Assembly: GCA_963819975.1 (NCBI GenBank)
Contig: CAWFYE010000003.1
Span: forward strand, 1 to 64,000
DNA from: Palsa-1392 sp963819975
GTDB taxonomy: Bacteria > Verrucomicrobiota > Verrucomicrobiia > Chthoniobacterales > UBA10450
Direction of reading: 5' to 3'
Length of the DNA: 64,000 bases
Below the pieces are notes generated by a model. It was not told where the DNA came from, did no database searches, and saw only the letters and a list, made by a program, of their open reading frames with translations. Positions 7,895 through 16,384 of the stretch are shown here, piece after piece. Position 1 is the stretch's first letter; every line of letters begins with the position of its first letter. Made by a program: the position numbers and the translations under genes.

Positions 7895-9349
7895 ATGAGT
7901 CAGCCCGGCTCTCATTCCAGAGAAAGCGATCACTCGCCGGCGGAAGCGGGCCTGCTCGCGCGGATGGCGATCGCCATGACCGCCTGGACAGAGCGCTGGG
8001 TGCCCGACGCCTTTATCTTCGCGCTTCTCGCCACCGTCATCGTCGTCGTGGCCGGCGTCGCCTTCACGCCTTCCAGTCTGCCGCAGGTCATCGACGCCTG
8101 GGGGAAAGGCTTCTGGGAATTGATCCCGTTCACCCTCCAGATGTCGCTCATCATCATCACCGGCTATGTGCTCGCGACTTCCCAGCCGGTGGGTCGAGTC
8201 ATTCGCGGGATCGCCTCGTGGCCGACCACCCCGCGCAACGCCGTTGCGCTTGTCGCCTTCTTCGCCATGACCAGCTCGTGGTTCAACTGGGGCTTCAGCC
8301 TCATCTTCAGCGCCGTCCTCGCGCGCGAGATTGCGCGCCGGGTCGAGGGCGTCGATTACCGCGCTCTCGCGGCTGCCAGCTTCCTTGGGCTCGGCAGCAT
8401 CTGGGCTCAGGGCTTGAGCGGTTCAGCAGCTCTGCAAATGGCCACGCCCGGTGCGCTCCAGCCACAGATCCGCGAGATCGTCGCTCACGGCGGGCTCGTC
8501 GCCGACGGCATCATCTCATTTCGGCACACCATCTTCCTCTGGCAAAGTCTCACCTCCGTTGTCATCGAGATCCTTGTTGTCACGACCGTCATGTGGCTGG
8601 TCACGCCCCCGGCCGGGCGGGGCAAGACCGCGCACGATCTCGGCATCTCGTTAGGCAAATCGGAGATCGAGCCGCCCGCGCCGGTCGCGAAACCGAGTCC
8701 CGGTCAGTGGCTCGAGCATTCCCCAATCCTGAACTGGCTCATCGTCCTTCTCGGCGGCACCTATCTCGTGCGCTACTTCATGCAGGCCGGCGAGCCACTC
8801 AGCGCGATCAATCTCAACATCGTTAACCTTACTTTTTTGCTCCTCGGCTTTCTCCTCCACAAGACACCCGCGCGTCTTATGCACGCCGTCCAGGGCGCCA
8901 CTCCTGCGATCTGGGGAGTTATCCTCCAGTTCCCGTTCTACGCCGGGATCGCCGGCATCATTACCTCCACTCATCTGAGTCAGCAGATCGCACATGCATT
9001 CGTTAGTCTATCCACTCCGCGCACCTTTCCCGCGATCGTCGCGACCTATTCTGCGGTGCTCGGGGTCTTTGTTCCATCCGGCGGCTCCAAATGGGTCGTG
9101 GAAGCGCCTTACGTCATGGCCGCGGCGCACGAGCTAAAGGTCCACTTGGGCTGGGTCGTAGCCTCCTACGACCTGGGCGAAGCGCTCGCCAACCTCGTGC
9201 AGCCTTTCTGGATGCTCCCGATCCTCGGCCTCTTCCAGCTCCGCGCTCGTGACGTCATGGGTTACACCTTCATCGTCTTCCTCGTCCTCGTCCCCGTCGT
9301 CCTCGTCCTCGTTACCATCCTTGGAGCGACGCTGACTTATCCGTTGTAA
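7895..9349 (+). CDS. atoE: AtoE-type short-chain fatty acid permease
   Basis: 484 residues with about ten to twelve membrane segments. FWELIPFTLQMSLIIITGYV, TSSWFNWGFSLIFSAVLARE, LGLGSIWAQGLSGSAALQMA and FVPSGGSKWVVEAPYVM are conserved regions of the AtoE/DcuC-related short-chain fatty acid transporter family, which imports acetoacetate and butyrate in characterised bacteria. No acetoacetyl-CoA transferase or thiolase genes neighbour it. The ATG at 7895 follows 126 bp of non-coding DNA that contains one GCCTAACGA word. Another copy of the word, using the rare leucine codon TTA, is inside the gene at 8648-8656. Confidence 0.88.
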   Translation: MSQPGSHSRESDHSPAEAGLLARMAIAMTAWTERWVPDAFIFALLATVIVVVAGVAFTPSSLPQVIDAWGKGFWELIPFTLQMSLIIITGYVLATSQPVGRVIRGIASWPTTPRNAVALVAFFAMTSSWFNWGFSLIFSAVLAREIARRVEGVDYRALAAASFLGLGSIWAQGLSGSAALQMATPGALQPQIREIVAHGGLVADGIISFRHTIFLWQSLTSVVIEILVVTTVMWLVTPPAGRGKTAHDLGISLGKSEIEPPAPVAKPSPGQWLEHSPILNWLIVLLGGTYLVRYFMQAGEPLSAINLNIVNLTFLLLGFLLHKTPARLMHAVQGATPAIWGVILQFPFYAGIAGIITSTHLSQQIAHAFVSLSTPRTFPAIVATYSAVLGVFVPSGGSKWVVEAPYVMAAAHELKVHLGWVVASYDLGEALANLVQPFWMLPILGLFQLRARDVMGYTFIVFLVLVPVVLVLVTILGATLTYPL

Positions 9350-9661
9350 CGCAAGCGCCTCCTCTGTCCCTGCAGGGACGTGTGCCGTCGCATCCGCGGT
9401 TCGTGGAACACCGCGATCGCCGGGCAAAGTTGCGACCGAACGGCAAAACTCGCGCCACTTTTGGGCTGCGTGCTCCCGCTGCTGAGACAGCGCAGACATG
9501 TGACTGGTCTTTGCTCGTCATAATTCTCCCCGCGACATTGACTTATCCGCGTTTCGCGAAAGCGGCCGCATTCCTGGTTGCGTTCATCACTACGTCCAAA
9601 GGCTGTCGGGCCTGCGAATGAATGTTAAGACACCTGCCAAACGTGCGGAGCAAAGAATTCT
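9350..9661. other. Intergenic region without recognised gene
   Basis: 312 bp between the permease and the dehydrogenase. The open frames that cross it are short and unnaturally composed. No promoter motif, hairpin terminator or RNA gene stood out. Confidence 0.5.
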
Positions 9662-10552
9662 ATGCCGACGAAGAAACTAAAGAATCCGACAAACAAATAT
9701 CCCAAGCCGCCCTTCAAAGGCCAGTCACAAGAGTGGCCTGGCCTCGCGAGCAAGATGAAGCCGCGCCCCGATCACGGCGAAAAGAGCTACAAAGGCTCCG
9801 GCCGACTGAAAGGGCGCAAAGCACTCATCACCGGCGGTGACTCCGGGATGGGGCGGGCGGCCGCGATTGCCTACGCGCGGGAGGGCGCCGATGTCGCGAT
9901 CAATTATTTCCCGAACGAAGAAGCCGATGCCAGGGAAGTCATCAAGCTCATCAAAGCGGCGGGCCGCAAAGCGGTGGCCTTGCCCGGCGACCTCCGGAGA
10001 GAGGCTTTCTGCAGAAAGCTCGTCGCCGATGCCGTGCGCGAGCTTGGCGGCCTGGACATTCTTGTCTGCAATGCGGCCCGGCAGCAAACCAAGGAATCTA
10101 TTCTCGAAATCTCGAATGAGGATTTCGACGCGACGATGAAGACGAACATCTACGCCCCGTTTTGGATCATCAAGGCAGCCCTGCCGCATCTCTCGCCCGG
10201 GTCGACGATCATCGGGACGACGTCGGAGCAGGCTACTGACCCTTCACCGGAGTTATATGACTATGCCCAGACGAAAGCCGCGACGACGAACTATGTCAGG
10301 TCGCTTGCCAAGCAGTTAGGACCAAAAGGCATCCGGGTGAACGGCGTCGCTCCGGGTCCGATCTGGACGCCGCTGCAAGTGAGCGGCGGCGCGACCCAGA
10401 AGAAGTTGAAACAATTCGGAGGGGAAACTCCGCTCGGCCGTCCTGGACAGCCGGCCGAGCTGGCCTCCATCTATGTCCAGCTCGCGGCCAATGACGCCAG
10501 CTACACCACTGGCCAGGTTTACGGCGCGGCCGGAGGCAGCGGCCAGCCGTAG
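9662..10552 (+). CDS. SDR-family oxidoreductase (general stress dehydrogenase type)
   Basis: 296 residues with a basic 45-residue N-terminal extension before the Rossmann fold. The cofactor motif is TGGDSGMGRA (about residues 59-68), the NAA(R) motif follows at CNAARQQTKE, and the catalytic region is TTSEQ with Y-A-Q-T-K. The extension containing PPFKGQSQEWPGLASKMKP is typical of the YghA/YhdF/GsiB-neighbour subgroup of SDRs, often induced in general stress; substrate unknown. It is a monocistronic gene with a REP-like double hairpin starting 13 bp after its stop. Confidence 0.9.
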   Translation: MPTKKLKNPTNKYPKPPFKGQSQEWPGLASKMKPRPDHGEKSYKGSGRLKGRKALITGGDSGMGRAAAIAYAREGADVAINYFPNEEADAREVIKLIKAAGRKAVALPGDLRREAFCRKLVADAVRELGGLDILVCNAARQQTKESILEISNEDFDATMKTNIYAPFWIIKAALPHLSPGSTIIGTTSEQATDPSPELYDYAQTKAATTNYVRSLAKQLGPKGIRVNGVAPGPIWTPLQVSGGATQKKLKQFGGETPLGRPGQPAELASIYVQLAANDASYTTGQVYGAAGGSGQP

Positions 10553-10564
10553 GGGAACACTTCG

Positions 10565-10620
10565 GGGGAGCGCACGCGTCCTCGCGTGCTGGTGAACGCG
10601 CCCCGCGTTCACGAACTTTG
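10565..10620 (+). repeat. REP-like double-hairpin element, single unit
   Basis: The unit starts with GGGGAGCGCACGCG and contains two successive hairpins: GCACGCG/CGCGTGC (7 bp stem) and GTGAACGCG/CGCGTTCAC (9 bp stem), ending in CGAACTTT. The same head (14 bp identical), first hairpin and tail occur in two inverted units at 53905-54029, where the second hairpin differs in sequence but still pairs. It lies just downstream of the SDR gene and could act on the 3' end of its mRNA. Confidence 0.75.
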
Positions 10621-10849
10621 AAAACGTCCGGCTCGGTGTTGTCGCGCCGGGATCCGAGACCGCGTCTTCTGGAGAAATCGAAATCGGAATCCACCTGTTC
10701 CGACACTCGGATTGAAATTCGCGGGGAATAAATCAAAGCGTGGCGCTTCACACCTTGAAGAGCAAGTCATTGAGGAACTGGATCGGCTGTATTCCTGGTC
10801 GTGTCGGGTTCCCTGGCGTTAATCGCAAAAACGAACCAGGAGGGTAAAT

Positions 10850-11920
10850 ATGAAGAAAACAATCTATGTGAAGTTCTCTAAGACGTTCACAGGAATTTGT
10901 ATAGTTCTGGCACTTATGGCGGCATTTTCTGCGCCGGCATTGGCAATACGGGGAGAATCATCACGGGGGAAGATAGTTGTGGCCAATCGGGCTGCCGGCA
11001 CGATTTCGGTGATTGATGTGAAAAGCGATCAGGTGCTTGATACCGTCGCTCTCCCGCCGGCGACGAACGAGCCGGAACCGATGTATGTGGTTTCCTCTCC
11101 GAGGAACAACCTCGTCTTTGTCGGGGACCGGGCGAATAATCGTGTGGTGGCGTTCGATGCGGACGATTTTTCGGTTGTGGGAAGTGCGCCGACGGGCGCG
11201 GGAGTTTTCCATATGTGGGGTGACGACCGGGAAGGTCTCCTCTGGGTGAATAACGATATTGATAACAGCGCAACTGTTATAGATACGAAAAACCTTACCG
11301 TGATTGCCACAGTCCTGATGCCCGCCGACTTGGTGGCGATGGGCGGCATCCCGCACGATGTCGTGCTGGATCCAATGCGACCGTTTGCGTTTGTAACGAT
11401 GATCGGTCTGGAGGACGCCCCCGATTATGTCGTTAAATTCGACACCCAAAGCTTCGTCGAAGTCGGACGCGCGGCCGTCGGCGAAGATTCGCACGTTTCG
11501 TATTCACGTCGAAACGATTGTCTCTATGTGCCGAGCCAGCTAACGAACGAAGTGTTCGTCCTGGACGGGACGACGCTCGACGAAAAGACTGTGTTATCAG
11601 TTCCGGGAGCGCACGGCGCCGGATTGCAACCGTATAAAGAAGGAGTCTTTTACACGACGAATCTGCCGGGAGGCGGAGTGGAGGGGCTGTTTGCCATCGA
11701 TACGAGTGACAATTCGATCGTCGGCTCGACCGACACGCCGTTTGCCGTGCCGCACAATATCGCTTTGAACAATAACGGGCGAAAACTTTATGTTACGCAT
11801 TCAGGAGACACTTCCGATAAAGTCAGCGTTTATACGGTTTCAAATCAAAATCCCGTTCCCGAACTTTTCGGTGTGGTAGCGGTTGGCTTTAATCCTTTCG
11901 GTTTGGCATTTGTGAAATAA
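10850..11920 (+). CDS. Secreted YVTN-type beta-propeller protein
   Basis: 356 residues with a Sec signal peptide (hydrophobic GICIVLALMAAFSAPALA, cleavage likely after ALA). The mature part has repeated propeller blades: IVVANRAAGTISVIDVKSDQ, NLVFVGDRANNRVVAFDADD and LYVTHSGDTSDKVSVYTVS. Such YVTN/cytochrome d1-like propellers are exported binding or scaffold proteins; no catalytic residues are visible. The start is firm: an AGGAGG sequence lies about 7 bp before the ATG. Its codon use appears less GC-rich than its neighbours, which may indicate transfer. No haem-binding motif is present. Confidence 0.88.
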   Translation: MKKTIYVKFSKTFTGICIVLALMAAFSAPALAIRGESSRGKIVVANRAAGTISVIDVKSDQVLDTVALPPATNEPEPMYVVSSPRNNLVFVGDRANNRVVAFDADDFSVVGSAPTGAGVFHMWGDDREGLLWVNNDIDNSATVIDTKNLTVIATVLMPADLVAMGGIPHDVVLDPMRPFAFVTMIGLEDAPDYVVKFDTQSFVEVGRAAVGEDSHVSYSRRNDCLYVPSQLTNEVFVLDGTTLDEKTVLSVPGAHGAGLQPYKEGVFYTTNLPGGGVEGLFAIDTSDNSIVGSTDTPFAVPHNIALNNNGRKLYVTHSGDTSDKVSVYTVSNQNPVPELFGVVAVGFNPFGLAFVK

Positions 11921-11942
11921 AGCTGTTTTTCAATGTTCTAAA

Positions 11943-11959
11943 TCCGCTGAAACAGCGGA
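11943..11959 (+). terminator. Small perfect hairpin after the beta-propeller gene
   Basis: TCCGCTG, loop AAA, CAGCGGA: a perfect 7-bp stem 22 bp after the stop codon. It is not followed by a T-run on the plus strand, so its termination strength is doubtful. Confidence 0.4.
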
Positions 11960-11986
11960 CGCCCCAACGCCGCGCCCTTGCGCGAA

Positions 11987-12024
11987 CAAAAAAAACCGCG
12001 GCGAAGAATGACTCTTCACCGCGG
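11987..12024 (-). terminator. Strong terminator-like hairpin facing the minus strand
   Basis: Positions 11996-12024 form a 12-bp stem with one mismatch (CCGCGGCGAAGA with TCTTCACCGCGG, loop ATGAC). On the minus strand it is followed by a run of eight or nine T. No minus-strand gene ends nearby. A homologous hairpin lies at 14205-14236. It may terminate an unannotated minus-strand transcript from 12030-12190 or act as an antisense barrier. Confidence 0.55.
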
Positions 12025-12193
12025 CTGCACTTGGGAAACGGAATCTTTTACAGCGAGAAATTGGGAGCCAGTGAATGACGTCAGTCTCCCGCGATCTTTT
12101 AAGGATTGACGCTCCTAGCGGCTGCAAGTAATCCCTTCGTGCTGTCGACCAGGGAGCACGGCGAAAACAGTCGCGGCTTACAGAGACACTACC

Positions 12194-12697
12194 ATGCCCG
12201 CTCGCAAAACAGATAAGGCTTCCAAACCCGCCGCCCGGAAATCAGCCGGGCGCACCCCGGCAAGAGGCAAAGTCGCCACGACGCTACCGGCAGCCATGAA
12301 CGGCAAGGCCAGTCCCGCGAAGGCAGCCGTCGGCGACAGGCCGGTCTTCGCCTACATCGCCAGCCTGCCGCAGCCGCAGCGCGGCATCGCCGAGAGGGTC
12401 GATGCTCTGGCGGCCCGGACGCTGCCCGGTCTGGAGCGCTCCGTGAAGTGGGGCATGTCGTATTATGGCGTCGGCGACGGCTGGTGCTTCTGTTGCGGCG
12501 GCTTCGCCGGCCACGTCAAACTCATGTTCGTAAACGGAGCGGCGCTCAAGCCGGTCCCCCCGGTGACACCGGTGGCGATGGGCAAGGCGACGCGAGGCGT
12601 GGAGTTGAAAACCGTGGACGACCTCGACGAGGCCCAGATCGCGAAGTGGATGAAACAGGTCGCGGCCGTGCCCGGTGTCGGGGGCAGGAAGCGCTAA
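12194..12697 (+). CDS. DUF1801-domain protein with basic N-terminal tail
   Basis: 167 residues. The first 45 are Lys/Ala/Pro-rich (ARKTDKASKPAARKSAGRTP), resembling nucleic-acid-binding tails. The rest is a DUF1801 (YdhG-like) domain: VFAYIASLPQPQRGIAERVD, LPGLERSVKWGMSYYG, then FAGHVKLMFVNGAAL and DLDEAQIAKWMKQVA. The domain occurs widely in small bacterial proteins with no proven function. The two cysteines in WCFCCGG are unusual but are not a recognised motif. Confidence 0.82.
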   Translation: MPARKTDKASKPAARKSAGRTPARGKVATTLPAAMNGKASPAKAAVGDRPVFAYIASLPQPQRGIAERVDALAARTLPGLERSVKWGMSYYGVGDGWCFCCGGFAGHVKLMFVNGAALKPVPPVTPVAMGKATRGVELKTVDDLDEAQIAKWMKQVAAVPGVGGRKR

Positions 12698-12873
12698 GTC
12701 CGAAGCGGGGCGCGAAGCTGAAGAATCACACCGGAGCCGGCTGTCTGGGGACGCGCGACGTTCGTTCCGAGCAGCACGAGATTGCTCCTGCCAGCACCGA
12801 GCCGACTTCGCGGTCCCGGTATCGATAGTAAGGAAGCGACCCTCCTTCTGCGATTCTGCTTCTGGCCCCCGAC

Positions 12874-13638
12874 TTATTCCTGCTCCGTGACTGGGGAAAC
12901 AACCTGCTGCCTTTGCTGACGCCACGCTTTTAATCCCCGCGCACCGGTCGCTAGTAAGCCAAGCGAGCCGGATTTCGTCACCACTTCCGGCTTTTCGCTG
13001 CTCGATGTCTGACCGGTTACGATAGAGTCGCCCGGATCTCCCCAGGCGTAGTCTACCAGAATGAAATTAACCAGCGGTATTCCCGAGGTCTTGATGCGCG
13101 CCCAGCCGAATTGTAGCCCGGCACCGGTATCAAAGGAAAAGGCGATGAATCCTCTTCCCGGCTGTTGAAACTCGCCATAGCTGCCAAAACCGCTTTGGAT
13201 CGTGGCTCCGACGCACTCGACCCTGGACGACGACGTGGAGTAGGTGAAGCAACTCCTCCCCATCGACGCCCGCGTTATGGGGTGGTGAGAGGCCAGCCGG
13301 AAGACGTAGAAGCCGAAACCGCTGGTAGGATTATTGGGCTTCCCGGCAAAGTATCCTACGCTTTCTGACGGAGTGCCTGATCCCCTGAGGGCGAGGTGCG
13401 CGAATCCCCTGGTGGACCCTCTAAGTGCATGCGAGAAGATCAGGCGGGCTCCATCCTGCAATGGAAAGTTGGCATTGGTGTTGCCCTTGAATTGGTGACC
13501 GATGTGGCCCGAGTAATGAATCTCCGCTTCGGCGGAAGGCAAACCGGCGAGCGAGGTGGCCGCGCCCGCCATCGCATAGGCAGCCCAGCGTGAGTTGGCG
13601 ACCCTGCCGGATTTGCGGGCTGTTTTTCTCGAATTCAT
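12874..13638 (-). CDS. Secreted protein with PEP-CTERM-like C-terminal anchor, unknown function
   Basis: 254 residues from the ATG at 13638; another ATG at 13665 has a slightly better ribosome site (ACAGGG) and could be the true start. The N-terminus has a basic region and the hydrophobic stretch AAYAMAGAATSLAGLPSAEA, a signal peptide. The mature part is glycine- and serine-rich (IHYSGHIGHQFKGNTN, GFAHLALRGSGT). The end, SGSLGLLATGARGLKAWRQQ, has the hydrophobic helix and basic tail of PEP-CTERM-like sorting signals, without the PEP tripeptide. No exosortase gene is in the window. Confidence 0.75.
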   Translation of the reverse strand: MNSRKTARKSGRVANSRWAAYAMAGAATSLAGLPSAEAEIHYSGHIGHQFKGNTNANFPLQDGARLIFSHALRGSTRGFAHLALRGSGTPSESVGYFAGKPNNPTSGFGFYVFRLASHHPITRASMGRSCFTYSTSSSRVECVGATIQSGFGSYGEFQQPGRGFIAFSFDTGAGLQFGWARIKTSGIPLVNFILVDYAWGDPGDSIVTGQTSSSEKPEVVTKSGSLGLLATGARGLKAWRQQRQQVVSPVTEQE

Positions 13639-13736
13639 GGGCAGGATTTCTTTCGTTTCGTTCATCCCTGTCAAGAACAAAGCGTGGCGAAGATGGCGGA
13701 CCTCATTCGCCATGAAGGGCGAACGACAAGGGCGGT

Positions 13737-13928
13737 TTAACTTCCTCCGATTCTTCGGACAGTTTCTATGGGAACCCGCGACGCGGTCGTCTGAACGGTT
13801 TGCAGGACCTCCATCGGATCGGAGGCGAGGGTCGGTTGCCGGGTATAGGTGTAAACATCAGCCACCTTCTGTCCGGGTTTCTGCGACGGGAACCCCGGCG
13901 AGGAATTCGGCACGGAAAGGATTGACAT
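13737..13928 (-). CDS. Possible small hypothetical protein
   Basis: 63 residues (MSILSVPNSSPGFPSQKPGQ, then ADVYTYTRQPTLASDPMEV and TASRVPIETVRRIGGS). The composition is more natural than in the other five frames, but there is no ribosome binding site and no family. It occupies the otherwise empty space between the anchored secreted protein and the small membrane protein at 13957. Confidence 0.3.
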   Translation of the reverse strand: MSILSVPNSSPGFPSQKPGQKVADVYTYTRQPTLASDPMEVLQTVQTTASRVPIETVRRIGGS

Positions 13929-13956
13929 CGCCCGAAGAAACTGAGAGCAAGGCCTC

Positions 13957-14127
13957 ATGAAACTAGCCCGTCGCACACTCGCAATCAGCACGCTCGGAAT
14001 CATCCTCATCATCCTCTTAATCCTCGCGCTCGGTGGCGGCGGATTCGCGGGTGGCGGCTACTACTACGGCCCCGGCGGTCTGCTGCTTGTCATTCTCATC
14101 ATCCTGCTGGTGATGGGTAAGCTGTAG
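13957..14127 (+). CDS. DUF3309-like small hydrophobic glycine-rich protein
   Basis: 56 residues: a basic start (MKLARRTLAISTLG), a run of Ile/Leu (IILIILLILALGGGG), a glycine-tyrosine turn (FAGGGYYYGPGG) and a second hydrophobic run (LLLVILIILLVMGKL). The two helices around a GGGG-YYY turn match the small DUF3309 membrane proteins, of unknown function. ATG at 13957, TAG at 14125-14127. It is easily missed because of its length. Confidence 0.65.
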   Translation: MKLARRTLAISTLGIILIILLILALGGGGFAGGGYYYGPGGLLLVILIILLVMGKL

Positions 14128-14204
14128 GTCACTCCGGCAATGTAGCGTCGGCTGTCTCAGCCGAAAATCCCGCCGAATTCACCGCCTCCGGCTACAGAAA
14201 GCAA

Positions 14205-14236
14205 AACCGCGAAGGAGATCACTCTCCTCCGCGGTT
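14205..14236 (-). terminator. Terminator-like hairpin, homologue of the 11996 hairpin
   Basis: AACCGCG (14205-14211) pairs with CGCGGTT (14230-14236), and AGGAGA with TCTCCT inside it. On the minus strand it is followed by TTTTGC. It shares order and sequence with the hairpin at 11996-12024 (minus strand: CCGCGG, then GAGAGTGAT or AAGAGTCAT, then CTTCGC), so the two belong to one repeat family. No minus-strand gene ends here. Confidence 0.5.
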
Positions 14237-14428
14237 GCGTGGCGTCCGCTAGCGCAGCGGATCGCCTCTCTAGATCACGATCCGGCAGGTCGGCTCTGTC
14301 CAGTCACTCGAGCCGGCGGCGCTCTCGCCGCGGCCTAACCTTTATAGAAATTCGGCTTGCCATTGGTCGACCGGCCGCCCCAAGCTGCCCTGAAGGAAAC
14401 ACCTCCTTGCCTCGGCTCCGCGCTCATT

Positions 14429-15460
14429 ATGAAAAGAAACCCCATTGCTTTCATTTGCTCCGCGGTCGCCGCGGCGCTCGCCTCCACCGTTGCTGCCCAG
14501 ACGGATCTCCCGGCGACGACGCCCGCCCACGCGGTCGTATGGAACGCCGACGGTGCCATGCGCGACCTCGGCACCCTCGGCGGCGAGAGCAGCTATGGCC
14601 TCGGGATTAACGACCGTGGCATGGTCATCGGCTATTCCTATCTCGCCGACAACGTCACCTTCCACGCCTTCCTTTGGTCGCCTGGCCGCGGCATGGTGGA
14701 CATCGGGGCCGCGCTGCCCCGGGGCCTCACCAGTTGGGGAGTCGGTATCAATGCTGGGGGAACGGTAGCCGTCACCGCGTTCCAGGCGGATGGCTCAGCG
14801 CTCCCGTCCGCTTTTCACTCCCCAAGGCTTTTCCGCCATCTCCCGCTCGGGACGAGCTTGCCGAGCCTGAACCGCAGTTATGGGATTAACGACGCGAACC
14901 AGGTGACCGGTCAATATCTCTTCAACGGATTCAAGACCGGTTTCCTCTGGGACCTCACGACCTCGGCCATTACCTACGTGCCGCCGATGGAAGGCGGGTT
15001 GGACACGATCGGCGTCGCGGTGAACAACCTCGCGCACATTACCGGCGCCGGTTCAGACTTTTCCGGCACCTACAACGCCCTCTTCTGGAGTGCCGACGAA
15101 GGCACGCGCTACCTCGGCAGCCTGAACGGGAGCGCCTTCACCGCCGGTGGTGGGATCAACGATAACGACGAAGTCGTGGGCTACAATCTGCCCACATTGG
15201 CGGGCTTTTACTGGAGTGACGCCACCGGCATGCTGCCGCTCCAGTCGCTTGGCGGGAGCGTGAGTGCGGCCTTCAGCATCAACGGCTCCGGGATGATCGC
15301 CGGCTACGGCGGCCTCCCCGACGGCACCGTTCACGCCGTCCGCTGGAAGCATTACACCAGCGCGCCGGAAGACCTTGGCACCCTCGCCGGCTCGGGCAAC
15401 AGCTATGCAAAGGGTATTAATCAGTCCGGCCAGGTTGCAGGCTATTCGGAAGTGCCGTGA
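14429..15460 (+). CDS. Secreted HAF-repeat protein
   Basis: 343 residues from the ATG at 14429. The signal peptide is IAFICSAVAAALASTVAAQ. The mature protein is built of repeats with the pattern DLGTLGGESSYGLGINDRGM, then VIGYS and AFLW, and ends with another LGTLAGSGNSYAKGINQSGQ. This is the HAF extracellular repeat (TIGR02913 type), found in secreted proteins of soil bacteria and plants' associates; function unknown. The open frame extends upstream to 14357, but that part crosses a region without signal-peptide logic. Confidence 0.85.
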   Translation: MKRNPIAFICSAVAAALASTVAAQTDLPATTPAHAVVWNADGAMRDLGTLGGESSYGLGINDRGMVIGYSYLADNVTFHAFLWSPGRGMVDIGAALPRGLTSWGVGINAGGTVAVTAFQADGSALPSAFHSPRLFRHLPLGTSLPSLNRSYGINDANQVTGQYLFNGFKTGFLWDLTTSAITYVPPMEGGLDTIGVAVNNLAHITGAGSDFSGTYNALFWSADEGTRYLGSLNGSAFTAGGGINDNDEVVGYNLPTLAGFYWSDATGMLPLQSLGGSVSAAFSINGSGMIAGYGGLPDGTVHAVRWKHYTSAPEDLGTLAGSGNSYAKGINQSGQVAGYSEVP

Positions 15461-15709
15461 CGAGCTCGCGCCGGCATGTCGGCCATACGGATTAGGCGAT
15501 CCGTGATGTCCATCTCGCCGACTAGGTGGCCGAGACGGCTTCATTGAGGCAGCGGGCGGCCGCGAAAATTTCGGGGATCGGCTCTCGAAGAAAGGGGTGA
15601 AGGGAATCCATCGGGCAGTATTGAATGAACGACTGCGTTCCGGCAAAACAATCTTACAGCAGCGTCGAGCCAAGATCCGCTGGGCACCGGTTTTGCTCCC
15701 GAGATTTGC
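15461..15709. other. Intergenic region without recognised gene
   Basis: 249 bp between two plus-strand secreted-protein genes. Open frames on the minus strand are antisense shadows. No motif was identified. Confidence 0.4.
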
Positions 15710-16285
15710 ATGCGCCTAATCCCGTTACTCATCGCACTGGTCGTTCCTGCGGTCGCCCAAGCCCGAATCGGCGAGACTGCCCTCCAATTCGTTGATCGAT
15801 ACGGGCCGCCGAAGGATTCTCAGGGCACCAGGAATACCGATAAAAGCTCTCCTCTGGTCGACGGAGCGATCCACCACACCTACGAGTATCAAGGCTGGAA
15901 AATCCGGGCGGCCTTTCTGCAACTGGACGGCCCTGCCGTTCGAATGACGTTCCAAAAGCTTCCTGCCGCAGGAAGCTCACCCACGATTCAGGATTACGAA
16001 CTGGAGGCAATCGCTGCTGCGAACACTCCCGCCGGCACTTCTTGGACGCGAGTCGAAATCACGAATCCGAACGTTTCCAAGCTCAATATCCCCGGCCGTC
16101 TCTTCCTAAAGACGATGTCCGATGCGACGGGCGAGAAGAAGTGGCAGCGCAGCGACGGGACTACGCTCTGGCTGCGACCCGCTGGAATCACTGTGCGCGT
16201 TGAGCTCCCAGCGGCAGCCGAATACGAAGCGCGACTGAAAGCGGCGAAAGAGCAGAAGGCGCGGGCTTCGGTTCCCAGCTTCTGA
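15710..16285 (+). CDS. Exported hypothetical protein
   Basis: 191 residues with a short signal peptide (MRLIPLLIALVVPAVAQA, cleavage after AQA). The mature N-terminus RIGETALQFVDRYGPPKDSQ recurs, in my memory, in many Verrucomicrobiota exported proteins of unknown role; the rest is beta-rich and the C-terminus is a charged helix (EYEARLKAAKEQKARA). No catalytic motif was seen. Confidence 0.75.
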   Translation: MRLIPLLIALVVPAVAQARIGETALQFVDRYGPPKDSQGTRNTDKSSPLVDGAIHHTYEYQGWKIRAAFLQLDGPAVRMTFQKLPAAGSSPTIQDYELEAIAAANTPAGTSWTRVEITNPNVSKLNIPGRLFLKTMSDATGEKKWQRSDGTTLWLRPAGITVRVELPAAAEYEARLKAAKEQKARASVPSF

Positions 16286-16384
16286 GGTTTTACGGCCTGT
16301 CTTCGATCATGCAGGCAGCGGTGTGTCGAAAACTGCACCTGGCTGAGACCTCGGGGTGCGCGCGCGGAGGCAATGTGCCAAGAT

